From NCBI GenBank assembly GCA_002352635.1, contig DEIT01000014.1:17373-27333 (forward strand): a stretch of DNA of 9,961 nucleotides, written 5' to 3'. The notes beneath the pieces are model-generated. The model did not search any database. It was not told the DNA's origin and saw nothing but the letters and a program-made list of their open reading frames with translations. Within the stretch, counting starts at the first letter, position 1. Every line of letters begins with the position of its first letter. Source of the DNA: Hyphomicrobiaceae bacterium UBA2767. GTDB taxonomy: Bacteria; Pseudomonadota; Alphaproteobacteria; Rhizobiales; Methyloligellaceae. Positions 1-5,854 of the stretch are shown here, piece by piece. Position numbers and translations under genes: made by a program.

Positions 1-2520
1 CAGCTCGGCTTGTTCGTCAGGGGCCGGGCGGACATGGGCGAGCTGACCGGTTACAGCCTGGCGCAGTTCGCCCAGCAATGCCTCGAACAGAGTGAAGCCT
101 TCTGTCTTGTATTCATTCAGCGGATCACGCTGGCCATAACCGCGCAGTCCGATGACTTGCCGGAGATGCTCCAGTGTCACCAAATGTTCGCGCCACAGGT
201 GATCGAGCGTTTGCAGGAGGACAGCCTTCTCCACCTGCCGCATGGTGTCCGGGCCGAACTGTGAAGCAATCTCCTCGGCAACCTTGTCGGTTTCGGCGAT
301 CAGGCGCTCGCGGATTTCTTCATCGGCTATGCCTTCCTCCGCTGCCCAGTCCTTGACCGGCAGCTTGATGTCAAAGGTCTCGTCAATGGCACCCGCAAGC
401 CCTTCCGCGTCCCATTCTTCCGCATAGGCTTTTTCCGGAATGTAACGTGTGACGAATTCTTCGACCACCTCATGGCGCATGTCGGTAATCGTGTCTTCCA
501 CCTCGGCGTCGCCCATGAGTTCGAGGCGTTGCTCGAAAATGACCTTACGTTGATCATTCATCACGTCGTCGAACTTGAGAATGTGTTTTCGTGCGTCGAA
601 GTTGCGTGCCTCGACTTTTTGCTGTGCCTTCTCAAGCGCCTTGTTGATCCACGGATGGACGATAGCCTCGCCTTCCTCCAGGCCAAGCTTTTGCAGCATG
701 CCGTCCATGCGGTCCGACCCGAAGATGCGCATCAGATCGTCGTCGAGCGAGAGGAAGAACTTCGAATGGCCCGGGTCCCCTTGACGCCCGGAACGTCCGC
801 GCAGCTGGTTGTCGATGCGCCGGCTTTCATGACGCTCCGTACCGACGACGTAAAGCCCGCCCGCATCGAGCGCGATCTGCTTTTTCTTTTCGACATCCAC
901 CTCGATCTTCTTGCGCTGGGCGTCGATCTGCTTCTGGGTCGGTATTTTGCCCTTGGCTTCCTGTTCGGCAGTCCAATTTTCGATCAGCATGTCGAGGTTG
1001 CCGCCAAGCTGAATGTCAGTGCCGCGTCCGGCCATATTCGTCGCAATGGTTATGGCGCCAGGCACACCGGCCTGAGCAATGATGTGCGCTTCCTGCTCAT
1101 GATATCGGGCGTTCAGGACTTGGATGTCCTTGACCTTTTCCTTGCGCATCAGAGCGGCAAGGTGCTCGGATTTCTCAATCGAAGTCGTGCCGACCAGAAT
1201 AGGTTGTTTGCGTTCCCGGCAATCCTTGATGAGCTCGATGATGGCTCCGTATTTTTCGTCCGCCGTACGGTAGACCTCATCATGGTCGTCAATCCGGACC
1301 ATGTCCTGGTTGGTTGGAATTTCCAGAACGTCGAGCCCGTAGATGTCCATGAACTCATCCGCTTCTGTCACGGCGGTACCGGTCATGCCTGCGAGTTTTT
1401 CATAAAGGCGGAAATAGTTCTGGAAGGTAATCGACGCCATGGTCTGGTTTTCAGGCTGGATGGTGACGTGTTCCTTTGCTTCCAGTGCCTGGTGCAGGCC
1501 TTCGGAGTAGCGTCGGCCTTCCATCATGCGGCCGGTGAACTCGTCGATAATCACCACCTGGTCGTTTTTGACGATGTAGTCTTTGTCACGCTGAAACAGC
1601 TTATGCGCGCGCAGCGCCTGGTTCACGTGATGGACAACGGTCACATTTTCCACGTCGTATAGGGAATCGCCTTTGAGCAGGTCTTTTTCCGCCAGCAATT
1701 TTTCGACGTGCTCGTTGCCCACCTCCGTTAGCGTAACGGTCTTCATTTTTTCGTCGATGTCGCAGTCTTCATCGACAAGGTCCGGGATGAGCGTATCGAT
1801 GGTGTTGTAAAGGTCGGAGCGGTCTTCGATCGGTCCCGATATGATGAGCGGTGTGCGTGCTTCGTCGACCAAAATCGAGTCGACTTCGTCGACAATGGCG
1901 AAGGTGTGTCCTCGCTGCACCATATCGTCGGCGCTGTACTTCATATTGTCGCGCAAATAGTCGAAGCCGAATTCGTTGTTGGTTCCATATGTGACATCAC
2001 AGGCATATTGCTGCTGACGTTCCTCGTCGGCGAGATCATGCACAATGCAACCGGCGCTGAGGCCCAGAAACTCATAGATCGAACTCATCCAGGCGGCATC
2101 ACGCCTGGCGAGATAATCGTTCACCGTTACAACGTGAACTCCATTCCCAGCCAATGCGTTCAGGTAAACCGGAAGAGTGGCCACCAGCGTCTTGCCTTCG
2201 CCGGTTTTCATTTCCGCAATGTTCCCGTCATGCAGAACCATGCCGCCAATAAGCTGCACATCGAAATGACGCTGGCCCAAGGTGCGTTTCGCCGCTTCGC
2301 GCACGGTTGCAAATGCAGGGATCAATAAATCGTCGAGCGATGCACCATCCGCAACCTGCTTGCGGAATTCATCCGTACGGGCCTTCAAATCCTTGTCGGA
2401 AAGCTTCTCCAGCTCACCTTCAAGGGCATTGATGGCCTCGACATTGGCGTCGTAGGACTTCAGCTTGCGTTCGTTGGACGATCCGAACACTTTGCTGGCA
2501 ATTGCGCCAAGAGAAACCAT
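1..2520 (-). CDS. secA: Protein translocase subunit SecA (3' end outside window)
   Basis: SecA is the ATPase that pushes unfolded preproteins through the SecYEG channel at the inner membrane. The reading frame stays open for 840 codons from the ATG at 2520 to the window edge. Recognisable blocks lie in order in one frame: Walker A with MKTGEGKT at residues 104-111, Walker B DEVD at 211-214 followed by the SecA signature VDEARTPLIISGP, MAGRGTDIQLGG from residue 496, and QLRGRSGRQGDPG from residue 572. The visible part ends in ...RPAPDEQAEL, just past the helical scaffold region. Full-length rhizobial SecA is around 900 residues, so the flexible C-terminal linker and the Cys-rich zinc/SecB-binding tail should lie beyond base 1. 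A good ribosome site, GAAGGA on the minus strand (2527-2532), sits 6 bases before the ATG. The gene is transcribed divergently from an exported isomerase. No frameshift was seen at the four motifs checked against the start frame. Identification is certain. Confidence 0.98.
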   Translation of the reverse strand, partial: MVSLGAIASKVFGSSNERKLKSYDANVEAINALEGELEKLSDKDLKARTDEFRKQVADGASLDDLLIPAFATVREAAKRTLGQRHFDVQLIGGMVLHDGNIAEMKTGEGKTLVATLPVYLNALAGNGVHVVTVNDYLARRDAAWMSSIYEFLGLSAGCIVHDLADEERQQQYACDVTYGTNNEFGFDYLRDNMKYSADDMVQRGHTFAIVDEVDSILVDEARTPLIISGPIEDRSDLYNTIDTLIPDLVDEDCDIDEKMKTVTLTEVGNEHVEKLLAEKDLLKGDSLYDVENVTVVHHVNQALRAHKLFQRDKDYIVKNDQVVIIDEFTGRMMEGRRYSEGLHQALEAKEHVTIQPENQTMASITFQNYFRLYEKLAGMTGTAVTEADEFMDIYGLDVLEIPTNQDMVRIDDHDEVYRTADEKYGAIIELIKDCRERKQPILVGTTSIEKSEHLAALMRKEKVKDIQVLNARYHEQEAHIIAQAGVPGAITIATNMAGRGTDIQLGGNLDMLIENWTAEQEAKGKIPTQKQIDAQRKKIEVDVEKKKQIALDAGGLYVVGTERHESRRIDNQLRGRSGRQGDPGHSKFFLSLDDDLMRIFGSDRMDGMLQKLGLEEGEAIVHPWINKALEKAQQKVEARNFDARKHILKFDDVMNDQRKVIFEQRLELMGDAEVEDTITDMRHEVVEEFVTRYIPEKAYAEEWDAEGLAGAIDETFDIKLPVKDWAAEEGIADEEIRERLIAETDKVAEEIASQFGPDTMRQVEKAVLLQTLDHLWREHLVTLEHLRQVIGLRGYGQRDPLNEYKTEGFTLFEALLGELRQAVTGQLAHVRPAPDEQAEL

Positions 2521-2548
2521 GTGAATTCCTTCAAACTTTCAACAATGA

Positions 2549-2562
2549 GGTCCATTTGGACC
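2549..2562. promoter_or_regulatory. Inverted repeat in the secA leader
   Basis: GGTCCA and TGGACC form a perfect 6-base inverted repeat around a 2-base centre. It lies 29-42 bases upstream of the secA ATG and about 17 bases before its ribosome site. In secA mRNA it would fold as a 5-bp stem, GGTCC/GGACC, with the four-base loop AAAT. It could be a small leader hairpin affecting translation or RNA stability, or a protein-binding operator. Its placement is seen directly; any function is inferred. Confidence 0.4.
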
Positions 2563-2571
2563 ATTTTCATG

Positions 2572-2579
2572 GGCCGGCC
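2572..2579. repeat. GGCCGGCC palindrome in secA leader region
   Basis: A perfect 8-base palindrome of G and C, 52-59 bases upstream of the secA start. It lies within the first copy of a loose direct repeat (CATGGGC ... AATTTCCGGGC). Such a site can occur by chance in GC-rich DNA; it is recorded because it is one of several palindromes within about 130 bases. Confidence 0.3.
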
Positions 2580-2621
2580 ATAATTTCCGGGCAATACATA
2601 CCAAATTTTCCCGAACAAAAC

Positions 2622-2642
2622 TGTTCATGTTGCAAATGAACA
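2622..2642. promoter_or_regulatory. Spaced inverted repeat, possible operator
   Basis: TGTTCAT (2622-2628) and ATGAACA (2636-2642) are perfect reverse complements separated by 7 bases, giving a 21-base AT-rich dyad about 100-120 bases upstream of secA. An overlapping dyad, CATGTT/AACATG (2626-2631 and 2639-2644), is also present. The size and spacing resemble a binding site for a dimeric helix-turn-helix regulator. No regulator can be named from the sequence, and the dyad has no T-tract that would make it a terminator. Confidence 0.35.
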
Positions 2643-2669
2643 TGGGCTGCATCGTACGGGAATTTTTCC

Positions 2670-2679
2670 GGGCTAGCCC
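2670..2679. repeat. GGGCTAGCCC palindrome
   Basis: A perfect 10-base palindrome roughly midway in the divergent region. Its right half also pairs with an upstream TGGGCT (2643-2648) as a longer-range inverted repeat ending at AGCCCA (2675-2680). It may be part of a folded leader or a protein site, or may be coincidental. Confidence 0.3.
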
Positions 2680-2772
2680 AATGCTACAAAAATGTAAGTA
2701 CCGGCCAGTCCGATTGAGAGATAAGAAGGCCCTGTCGCCTTGTCAACGCGGCGGTTAGGACGAACTTAACTC

Positions 2773-2820
2773 CCAAGCAAATTGCCGTGATCGGATGCAA
2801 ACGCCGCTTGGCTTTTTTTA
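2773..2820 (+). terminator. Terminator-like stem with T-tract upstream of the isomerase gene
   Basis: CCAAGC (2773-2778) pairs perfectly with GCTTGG (2806-2811), and a run of seven T residues follows at 2813-2819. Between the arms a smaller stem can form: TTGCCG (2782-2787) with CGG (2792-2794) and GCAA (2797-2800), with an AT bulge and loop TGAT. The form is that of a Rho-independent terminator on the plus strand, but the 27-base region between the main arms makes it weaker than a compact hairpin. No gene on the plus strand lies upstream, so it would end either a leader transcript (attenuation) or an unannotated small RNA. It overlaps a promoter candidate, so the T-tract could instead be only a promoter spacer. 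Confidence 0.35.
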
Positions 2821-2837
2821 TCCGCAAACGGTATGAA
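2808..2837 (+). promoter_or_regulatory. Candidate promoter for the isomerase gene
   Basis: A possible -35 box TTGGCT (2808-2813, in CTTGGC context, close to the alphaproteobacterial CTTGAC) is followed after 18 bases by TATGAA (2832-2837), a 4-of-6 match to TATAAT. Transcription would begin near 2844 and give a leader of about 87 bases before the GTG at 2931. The match is moderate and the assignment is by eye only. Confidence 0.35.
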
Positions 2838-2862
2838 AGCGTAACACTGAAATCGATTGTCA

Positions 2863-2898
2863 GGAGACACCTCGAAAATTCGGCAAATTGGTGCCTCC
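2863..2898 (+). promoter_or_regulatory. Leader stem-loop before the isomerase gene
   Basis: GGAGACACC (2863-2871) can pair with GGTGCCTCC (2890-2898) with one A·C mismatch, enclosing an 18-base loop. It would lie in the mRNA leader, ending 32 bases before the GTG start. The left arm contains an AGGAG sequence with no well-placed start codon behind it. Function is unknown; it could stabilise the message or be incidental. Confidence 0.3.
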
Positions 2899-2930
2899 CC
2901 GCATCTCTCCAGCAACGAAGGATTGTATCC

Positions 2931-3779
2931 GTGAAAACCGTTAAAACAATGACAGCCGCAGTTGGCATCGCGATGATGCTGTCCGGCGCTGCGTTCGCAG
3001 ACAGCAAGGTCGTGGCAAAGGTCAATGGTGTGGAAATCACCGAAAAGGACATCGATCTTGCCCGCGCTGAGGTTGGTGATCAACTTGCCAATATTCCAGC
3101 CAAGGATCGTCGTCGTGATCTTCTGCTCTATCTCATTGAGAACCAGTTGCTTGCAGATGCGGCCAAGAAGGAAAAGCTCGATCAGGGCCCCAAATCAGAG
3201 GAGCTGATGAAATACTATCAGCGCCGGGCACTGCACGATGCATACTTCAACGACAAGATCCGGGAAGCGGTTACCGACGAGCAGCTGAAAAAAATATATG
3301 ATACCGAAGTCGCCAAGGTAAAACCGCAGACAGAATTCAATGCACGGCACATTCTGGTCAAGACAGAGGAAGATGCGCACGACATTGTCGAAAGGCTTAA
3401 TCGCGGCTCCGACTTTGCGGAACTGGCGAAGGAGAAGTCGACGGGACCGAGTGGCGCACAGGGTGGTGATCTCGGATATTTCGCCAAGGGCCGGATGGTG
3501 CCGGAGTTCGAGGCGGCAGTGCTCAAGCTTAAAAAGGGCGACGTCTCCGATCCGGTCAAGACTCAGTTTGGATGGCATGTCATCAAGCTTGAGGATATTC
3601 GCGAGAGCAAGCCGCCGGCATTCGACGACGTGAAGGATGGGTTGAAATCGGGCCTCGTGCGCCAAAAGGCGGTCGAAGTAATTGGAGGCCTGCGCAAGGG
3701 TGCGGAGATTGACATCCTTGATGAAGACGTGAAAAAGGCTATCGAGAACGCCCAACAACGCGGCAGTTTCGCTCAGTAG
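2931..3779 (+). CDS. Exported PpiC/parvulin-type peptidyl-prolyl cis-trans isomerase
   Basis: The protein is predicted to catalyse cis-trans isomerisation of prolyl bonds and act as a folding chaperone in the periplasm. With the GTG start at 2931 it has 282 residues. It opens with a classic Sec signal peptide: two lysines, a hydrophobic core and an Ala-X-Ala-like end, with likely cleavage after SGAAFA (about residue 23). A SurA/PrsA-like N-terminal helical region follows (VNGVEITEKDID, then IENQLLADAAKKE). The parvulin domain spans about residues 136-222, from ARHILV (H140) through the GGDLGYFAKGRMVPEFE block to GWHVIKLE (H216). A charged helical tail ends the protein. The start is set by AAGGA at 2918-2922, 8 bases upstream, and by the signal peptide; the frame is open back to 2787, and an ATG at 2949 is a shorter alternative. 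Its neighbour secA fits an export theme. The substrate is unknown. Confidence 0.92.
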   Translation: MKTVKTMTAAVGIAMMLSGAAFADSKVVAKVNGVEITEKDIDLARAEVGDQLANIPAKDRRRDLLLYLIENQLLADAAKKEKLDQGPKSEELMKYYQRRALHDAYFNDKIREAVTDEQLKKIYDTEVAKVKPQTEFNARHILVKTEEDAHDIVERLNRGSDFAELAKEKSTGPSGAQGGDLGYFAKGRMVPEFEAAVLKLKKGDVSDPVKTQFGWHVIKLEDIRESKPPAFDDVKDGLKSGLVRQKAVEVIGGLRKGAEIDILDEDVKKAIENAQQRGSFAQ

Positions 3780-3796
3780 GATTTCCGTTTCTGAGA

Positions 3797-3824
3797 GGTG
3801 CTGTTCAAGGCTTTGGGCAGCACC
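3797..3824 (+). other. Strong hairpin between the isomerase gene and argJ
   Basis: GGTGCTGTTCAA (3797-3808) and TTGGGCAGCACC (3813-3824) form a 12-bp stem with two G·T pairs around the four-base loop GGCT. Seven outer pairs (GGTGCTG/CAGCACC) are perfect. It fills much of the 71-base gap between the two genes. No T-tract follows, so it is not a classical Rho-independent terminator; it may protect the upstream message's 3' end, mark an RNA processing site, or partly end transcription. argJ starts 26 bases after it. Confidence 0.5.
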
Positions 3825-3850
3825 AACAGGCCCAGATACGGAATCCGAAC

Positions 3851-5086
3851 GTGTCGGTATCACCCTTTGCACCCAAGTCACTTCCTAAACTGCCGCCAGT
3901 AGATGGCGTGCGGATAGCCTCCTGCGAGGCGGGTATCCGCTACACGGGTCGCATGGATTTGACGCTGGTGGCGTTTGAGCCGCAGGCGGTTGCTGCTGGC
4001 GTGTTCACCCGATCGAAAACTGCCGCCGCGCCCGTGGAGTGGTGCCGGGAGCATATCGCGCAAGGTGTAGCGCGTGCGCTGGTGGTAAACGCGGGCAATG
4101 CCAATGCGTTTACCGGTATGAAGGGCAGGGACGCTGTTGGACTGACCGCCAAGGCGACAGCAGCATTGGTTGGGTGCCGACAGGAAGAGGTTTTTATCGC
4201 TTCGACGGGAGTAATCGGCGAGGCACTGGATCCGGAAAAGTTCACAGACAAACTCGATGATTTGGTAGGACGCCTGGATCCAGCACCGTGGGAAGACGCG
4301 GCCCGTGCCATCATGACGACGGATACCTTTCCCAAACTTGCAACCCGCACGGTCCAGATTGATGGGATAGACGTCGTCGTCAACGGCATTGCCAAAGGGT
4401 CTGGCATGATCGCGCCGGATATGGCGACAATGCTGGCGTTTGTGTTCACTGATGCGCCACTGACACAACAAGCAGCACAAACCATGTGTGAGCAGGGTGT
4501 TGAAGACACATTCAATGCCATAACTGTTGACGGTGATACGTCCACCAACGACACGGTCATGTTGTTTGCGACCGGTGCCGCAGGAGCGCGTGGCGTGAGT
4601 GAGATTTCGGAAACAGGCGATGCTGGCGGCGTCGCTCTGGCCGGCGCAATTGAGGATGTGTTGCGTGATCTTGCTCATCAGGTCGTCAAAGATGGCGAGG
4701 GAGCAAGCAAATTTGTATCGATCACGGTCGAGGGTGCAGAAAGCAAGAATGCAGCCCGCCGGATCGCGTTTTCAATCGCAAACTCCCCACTGATCAAAAC
4801 GGCATTTGCCGGCGAAGACCCGAACTGGGGGCGCATCGTTATGGCAGTCGGCAAGGCCGGCGAGGCGGCAGACAGGGACAAGATATCCATCTGGTTTGGG
4901 GATATTCGAGTGGCAATAGACGGTGAGGTCGATCCTGACTATGTCGAGGCTGAAGCCGCCACCTATATGAAGCGCGCTGAACTGGATGTTCGTGTTGATG
5001 TTGGGGTTGGCGCTGCATCAGCGCGTGTATGGACCTGCGACCTGACGTCGGAATATATCGCCATTAATGCGGACTACCGGAGTTAG
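3851..5086 (+). CDS. argJ: Bifunctional glutamate N-acetyltransferase / amino-acid acetyltransferase ArgJ
   Basis: ArgJ transfers the acetyl group from N-acetylornithine to glutamate, recycling it in arginine biosynthesis; bifunctional forms also acetylate glutamate from acetyl-CoA. The 411-residue length is normal for the family. The protein starts MSVSPFAPKSLPKLPPVDGV, runs through VVNAGNANAFTG and contains the self-cleavage site KGSGMIAPDMATML. By family knowledge the chain cuts itself before T193, which becomes the N-terminal nucleophile of the beta chain. Later blocks, VDGDTSTNDT and FAGEDPNWGRI, and the C-terminus SEYIAINADYRS are also typical. The start is GTG, with a weak ACGGA ribosome site 7 bases upstream; no ATG fits the conserved N-terminus. 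Whether this copy is mono- or bifunctional cannot be told from sequence. A run of eight A residues (5091-5098) follows the stop. Confidence 0.97.
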   Translation: MSVSPFAPKSLPKLPPVDGVRIASCEAGIRYTGRMDLTLVAFEPQAVAAGVFTRSKTAAAPVEWCREHIAQGVARALVVNAGNANAFTGMKGRDAVGLTAKATAALVGCRQEEVFIASTGVIGEALDPEKFTDKLDDLVGRLDPAPWEDAARAIMTTDTFPKLATRTVQIDGIDVVVNGIAKGSGMIAPDMATMLAFVFTDAPLTQQAAQTMCEQGVEDTFNAITVDGDTSTNDTVMLFATGAAGARGVSEISETGDAGGVALAGAIEDVLRDLAHQVVKDGEGASKFVSITVEGAESKNAARRIAFSIANSPLIKTAFAGEDPNWGRIVMAVGKAGEAADRDKISIWFGDIRVAIDGEVDPDYVEAEAATYMKRAELDVRVDVGVGAASARVWTCDLTSEYIAINADYRS

Positions 5087-5205
5087 TCGCAAAAAAAATG
5101 CCCCTGTGTGTCCTTTCTTGTTCATTGCTTCTCAACCTTGCTAAAAAATTGTTTGTCATCGGTAGCCCTGTCTTAACCCCGTTTCGCTAGGCTGAAGGAA
5201 CAATA

Positions 5206-5610
5206 GTGCCAAAGCCGATTTCGCTCGTTGTGGCCTGTGCGCTGGTCGATGAGGACAACCGCGTCCTTGTTGCGAAACGGCCGAAGTACAAGCACATGGG
5301 CGGATTATGGGAATTCCCCGGAGGAAAAGTTGACCCGGGCGAGTTGCCGGAGGACGCGCTGATCCGAGAATTGGCAGAGGAACTTGGAATTGACGTGACA
5401 CGAAGCTGTCTTGCGCCGCTGACTTTTGCAAGCCACAGCTACGAGGAGTTCCATTTGCTGATGCCACTTTATGTCTGCCGTACATGGGACGGCGAAATGG
5501 AGCCGAAAGAAGGACAGGAACTGGTGTGGGTTCGTCCCAACCGGTTGAGCGACTACGACATGCCACCGGCGGACGAACCGCTAAAGGCGATATTAAGGGA
5601 CCTGCTGTGA
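5206..5610 (+). CDS. mutT: MutT-type Nudix hydrolase, (deoxy)nucleoside triphosphate pyrophosphohydrolase
   Basis: MutT enzymes cleave oxidised nucleotides such as 8-oxo-dGTP to the monophosphate, so that they are not built into DNA. The 134-residue protein carries a complete Nudix box at residues 40-62: G40, E46, then REL-AEE-LGI at 54-62, with all catalytic acidic residues (E55, E58, E59) present. The preceding MGGLWEFPGGK is the usual MutT form, and the family end ...PPADEPLKAILRDLL is intact. The start is GTG at 5206, with AAGGA (5195-5199) 6 bases ahead. The gap to argJ is 119 AT-rich bases, which may contain a promoter, though none is clear. A pilin gene begins 37 bases downstream. The exact substrate could be another nucleotide, since short Nudix proteins vary. 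Confidence 0.92.
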   Translation: MPKPISLVVACALVDEDNRVLVAKRPKYKHMGGLWEFPGGKVDPGELPEDALIRELAEELGIDVTRSCLAPLTFASHSYEEFHLLMPLYVCRTWDGEMEPKEGQELVWVRPNRLSDYDMPPADEPLKAILRDLL

Positions 5611-5647
5611 ACAACTGCAGTCCCGGCACGGACTGGAGGTCACGCCA

Positions 5648-5839
5648 ATGACAAAAAGAATCTCTGTTCCCAATTCCATCTTCAGTTTTTTGGGCGCTTT
5701 TGCTCAGGACCGCGCGGGTGCGACCCTAATCGAATACGCCCTCATCGCAAGCGGGATCAGTATCGCGATCGCATTGGTTGTATTTAATGTGGGCTCCAGC
5801 GTGGATGGTTTATTCCAGCTGGTCGTTGACTCCTTCTAG
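5648..5839 (+). CDS. flp: Flp family type IVb pilin (small, apparently isolated)
   Basis: This 63-residue protein has the organisation of a Flp-type pilin subunit of the Tad (tight adherence) system. A short leader with lysine and arginine ends at G24, then ATLIEYALIASGISIAIALVVF begins: the glutamate-tyrosine pair (E29, Y30) sits at +5/+6 of the predicted prepilin-peptidase cut G24|A25, and a hydrophobic helix follows. The mature subunit would be about 39 residues. GGAGGT (5635-5640) lies 7 bases before the ATG, the strongest ribosome site in the window, consistent with a highly made structural protein. No other tad or cpa gene (ATPase, platform, secretin, TadV peptidase) is present here, so assembly would need genes elsewhere. 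It may share a transcript with mutT 37 bases upstream. It ends 15 bases before a convergent gene. Confidence 0.9.
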   Translation: MTKRISVPNSIFSFLGAFAQDRAGATLIEYALIASGISIAIALVVFNVGSSVDGLFQLVVDSF

Positions 5840-5854
5840 GCAGGTAATGCGCGT

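Larger units (their letters stand above)
2521..2930. other. Divergent intergenic region between secA and the exported isomerase
   Basis: This 410-base stretch is the only gene-free interval above 300 bases. It must carry the promoters for secA (leftward) and probably for the isomerase gene (rightward). No protein-coding frame in it is convincing; the codons upstream of 2931 stay open in the isomerase frame back to 2787 but lack signal-peptide or family character. It contains an inverted repeat in the secA leader, two short perfect palindromes, a spaced inverted repeat, a stem followed by a T-tract, a promoter candidate and a leader stem, each listed separately. A loose direct repeat is also visible: CATGGGC followed by an AATTT(TT)CCGGGC block occurs at 2568-2592 and again at 2641-2673. 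I could not pick a convincing secA promoter by eye. Confidence 0.7.

Noticed and set aside
472..1662. A 396-codon open frame on the plus strand, antisense to secA.
   Set aside because: It lies wholly within secA, whose conserved motifs are in frame across the region. The antisense protein has no recognisable family and looks like a composition-driven shadow.
2787..2930. An N-terminal extension of the isomerase starting at ATG 2787.
   Set aside because: The extra 48 residues would place the signal peptide in the middle of the protein and overlap the promoter candidate and T-tract; GTG 2931 has a well-placed ribosome site.
2891..2944. A 17-codon leader peptide (GTG to TAA) overlapping the isomerase start.
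   Set aside because: Its nearest ribosome-site-like sequence is about 24 bases upstream, and there is no codon pattern suggesting attenuation.
3195..3881. A 228-codon minus-strand frame opposite the isomerase gene, running into argJ.
   Set aside because: It is antisense to the well-supported parvulin domain and argJ start, and has no family character or ribosome site that I could see.
3878..4678. A 266-codon minus-strand frame opposite argJ.
   Set aside because: The plus strand clearly encodes ArgJ, including its self-cleavage motif; the antisense product is unrecognisable.
5072..5098. GACTA/TAGTC stem at the argJ stop followed by eight A residues.
   Set aside because: The A-run is on the wrong strand for an argJ terminator, and the five-pair stem overlaps coding sequence.
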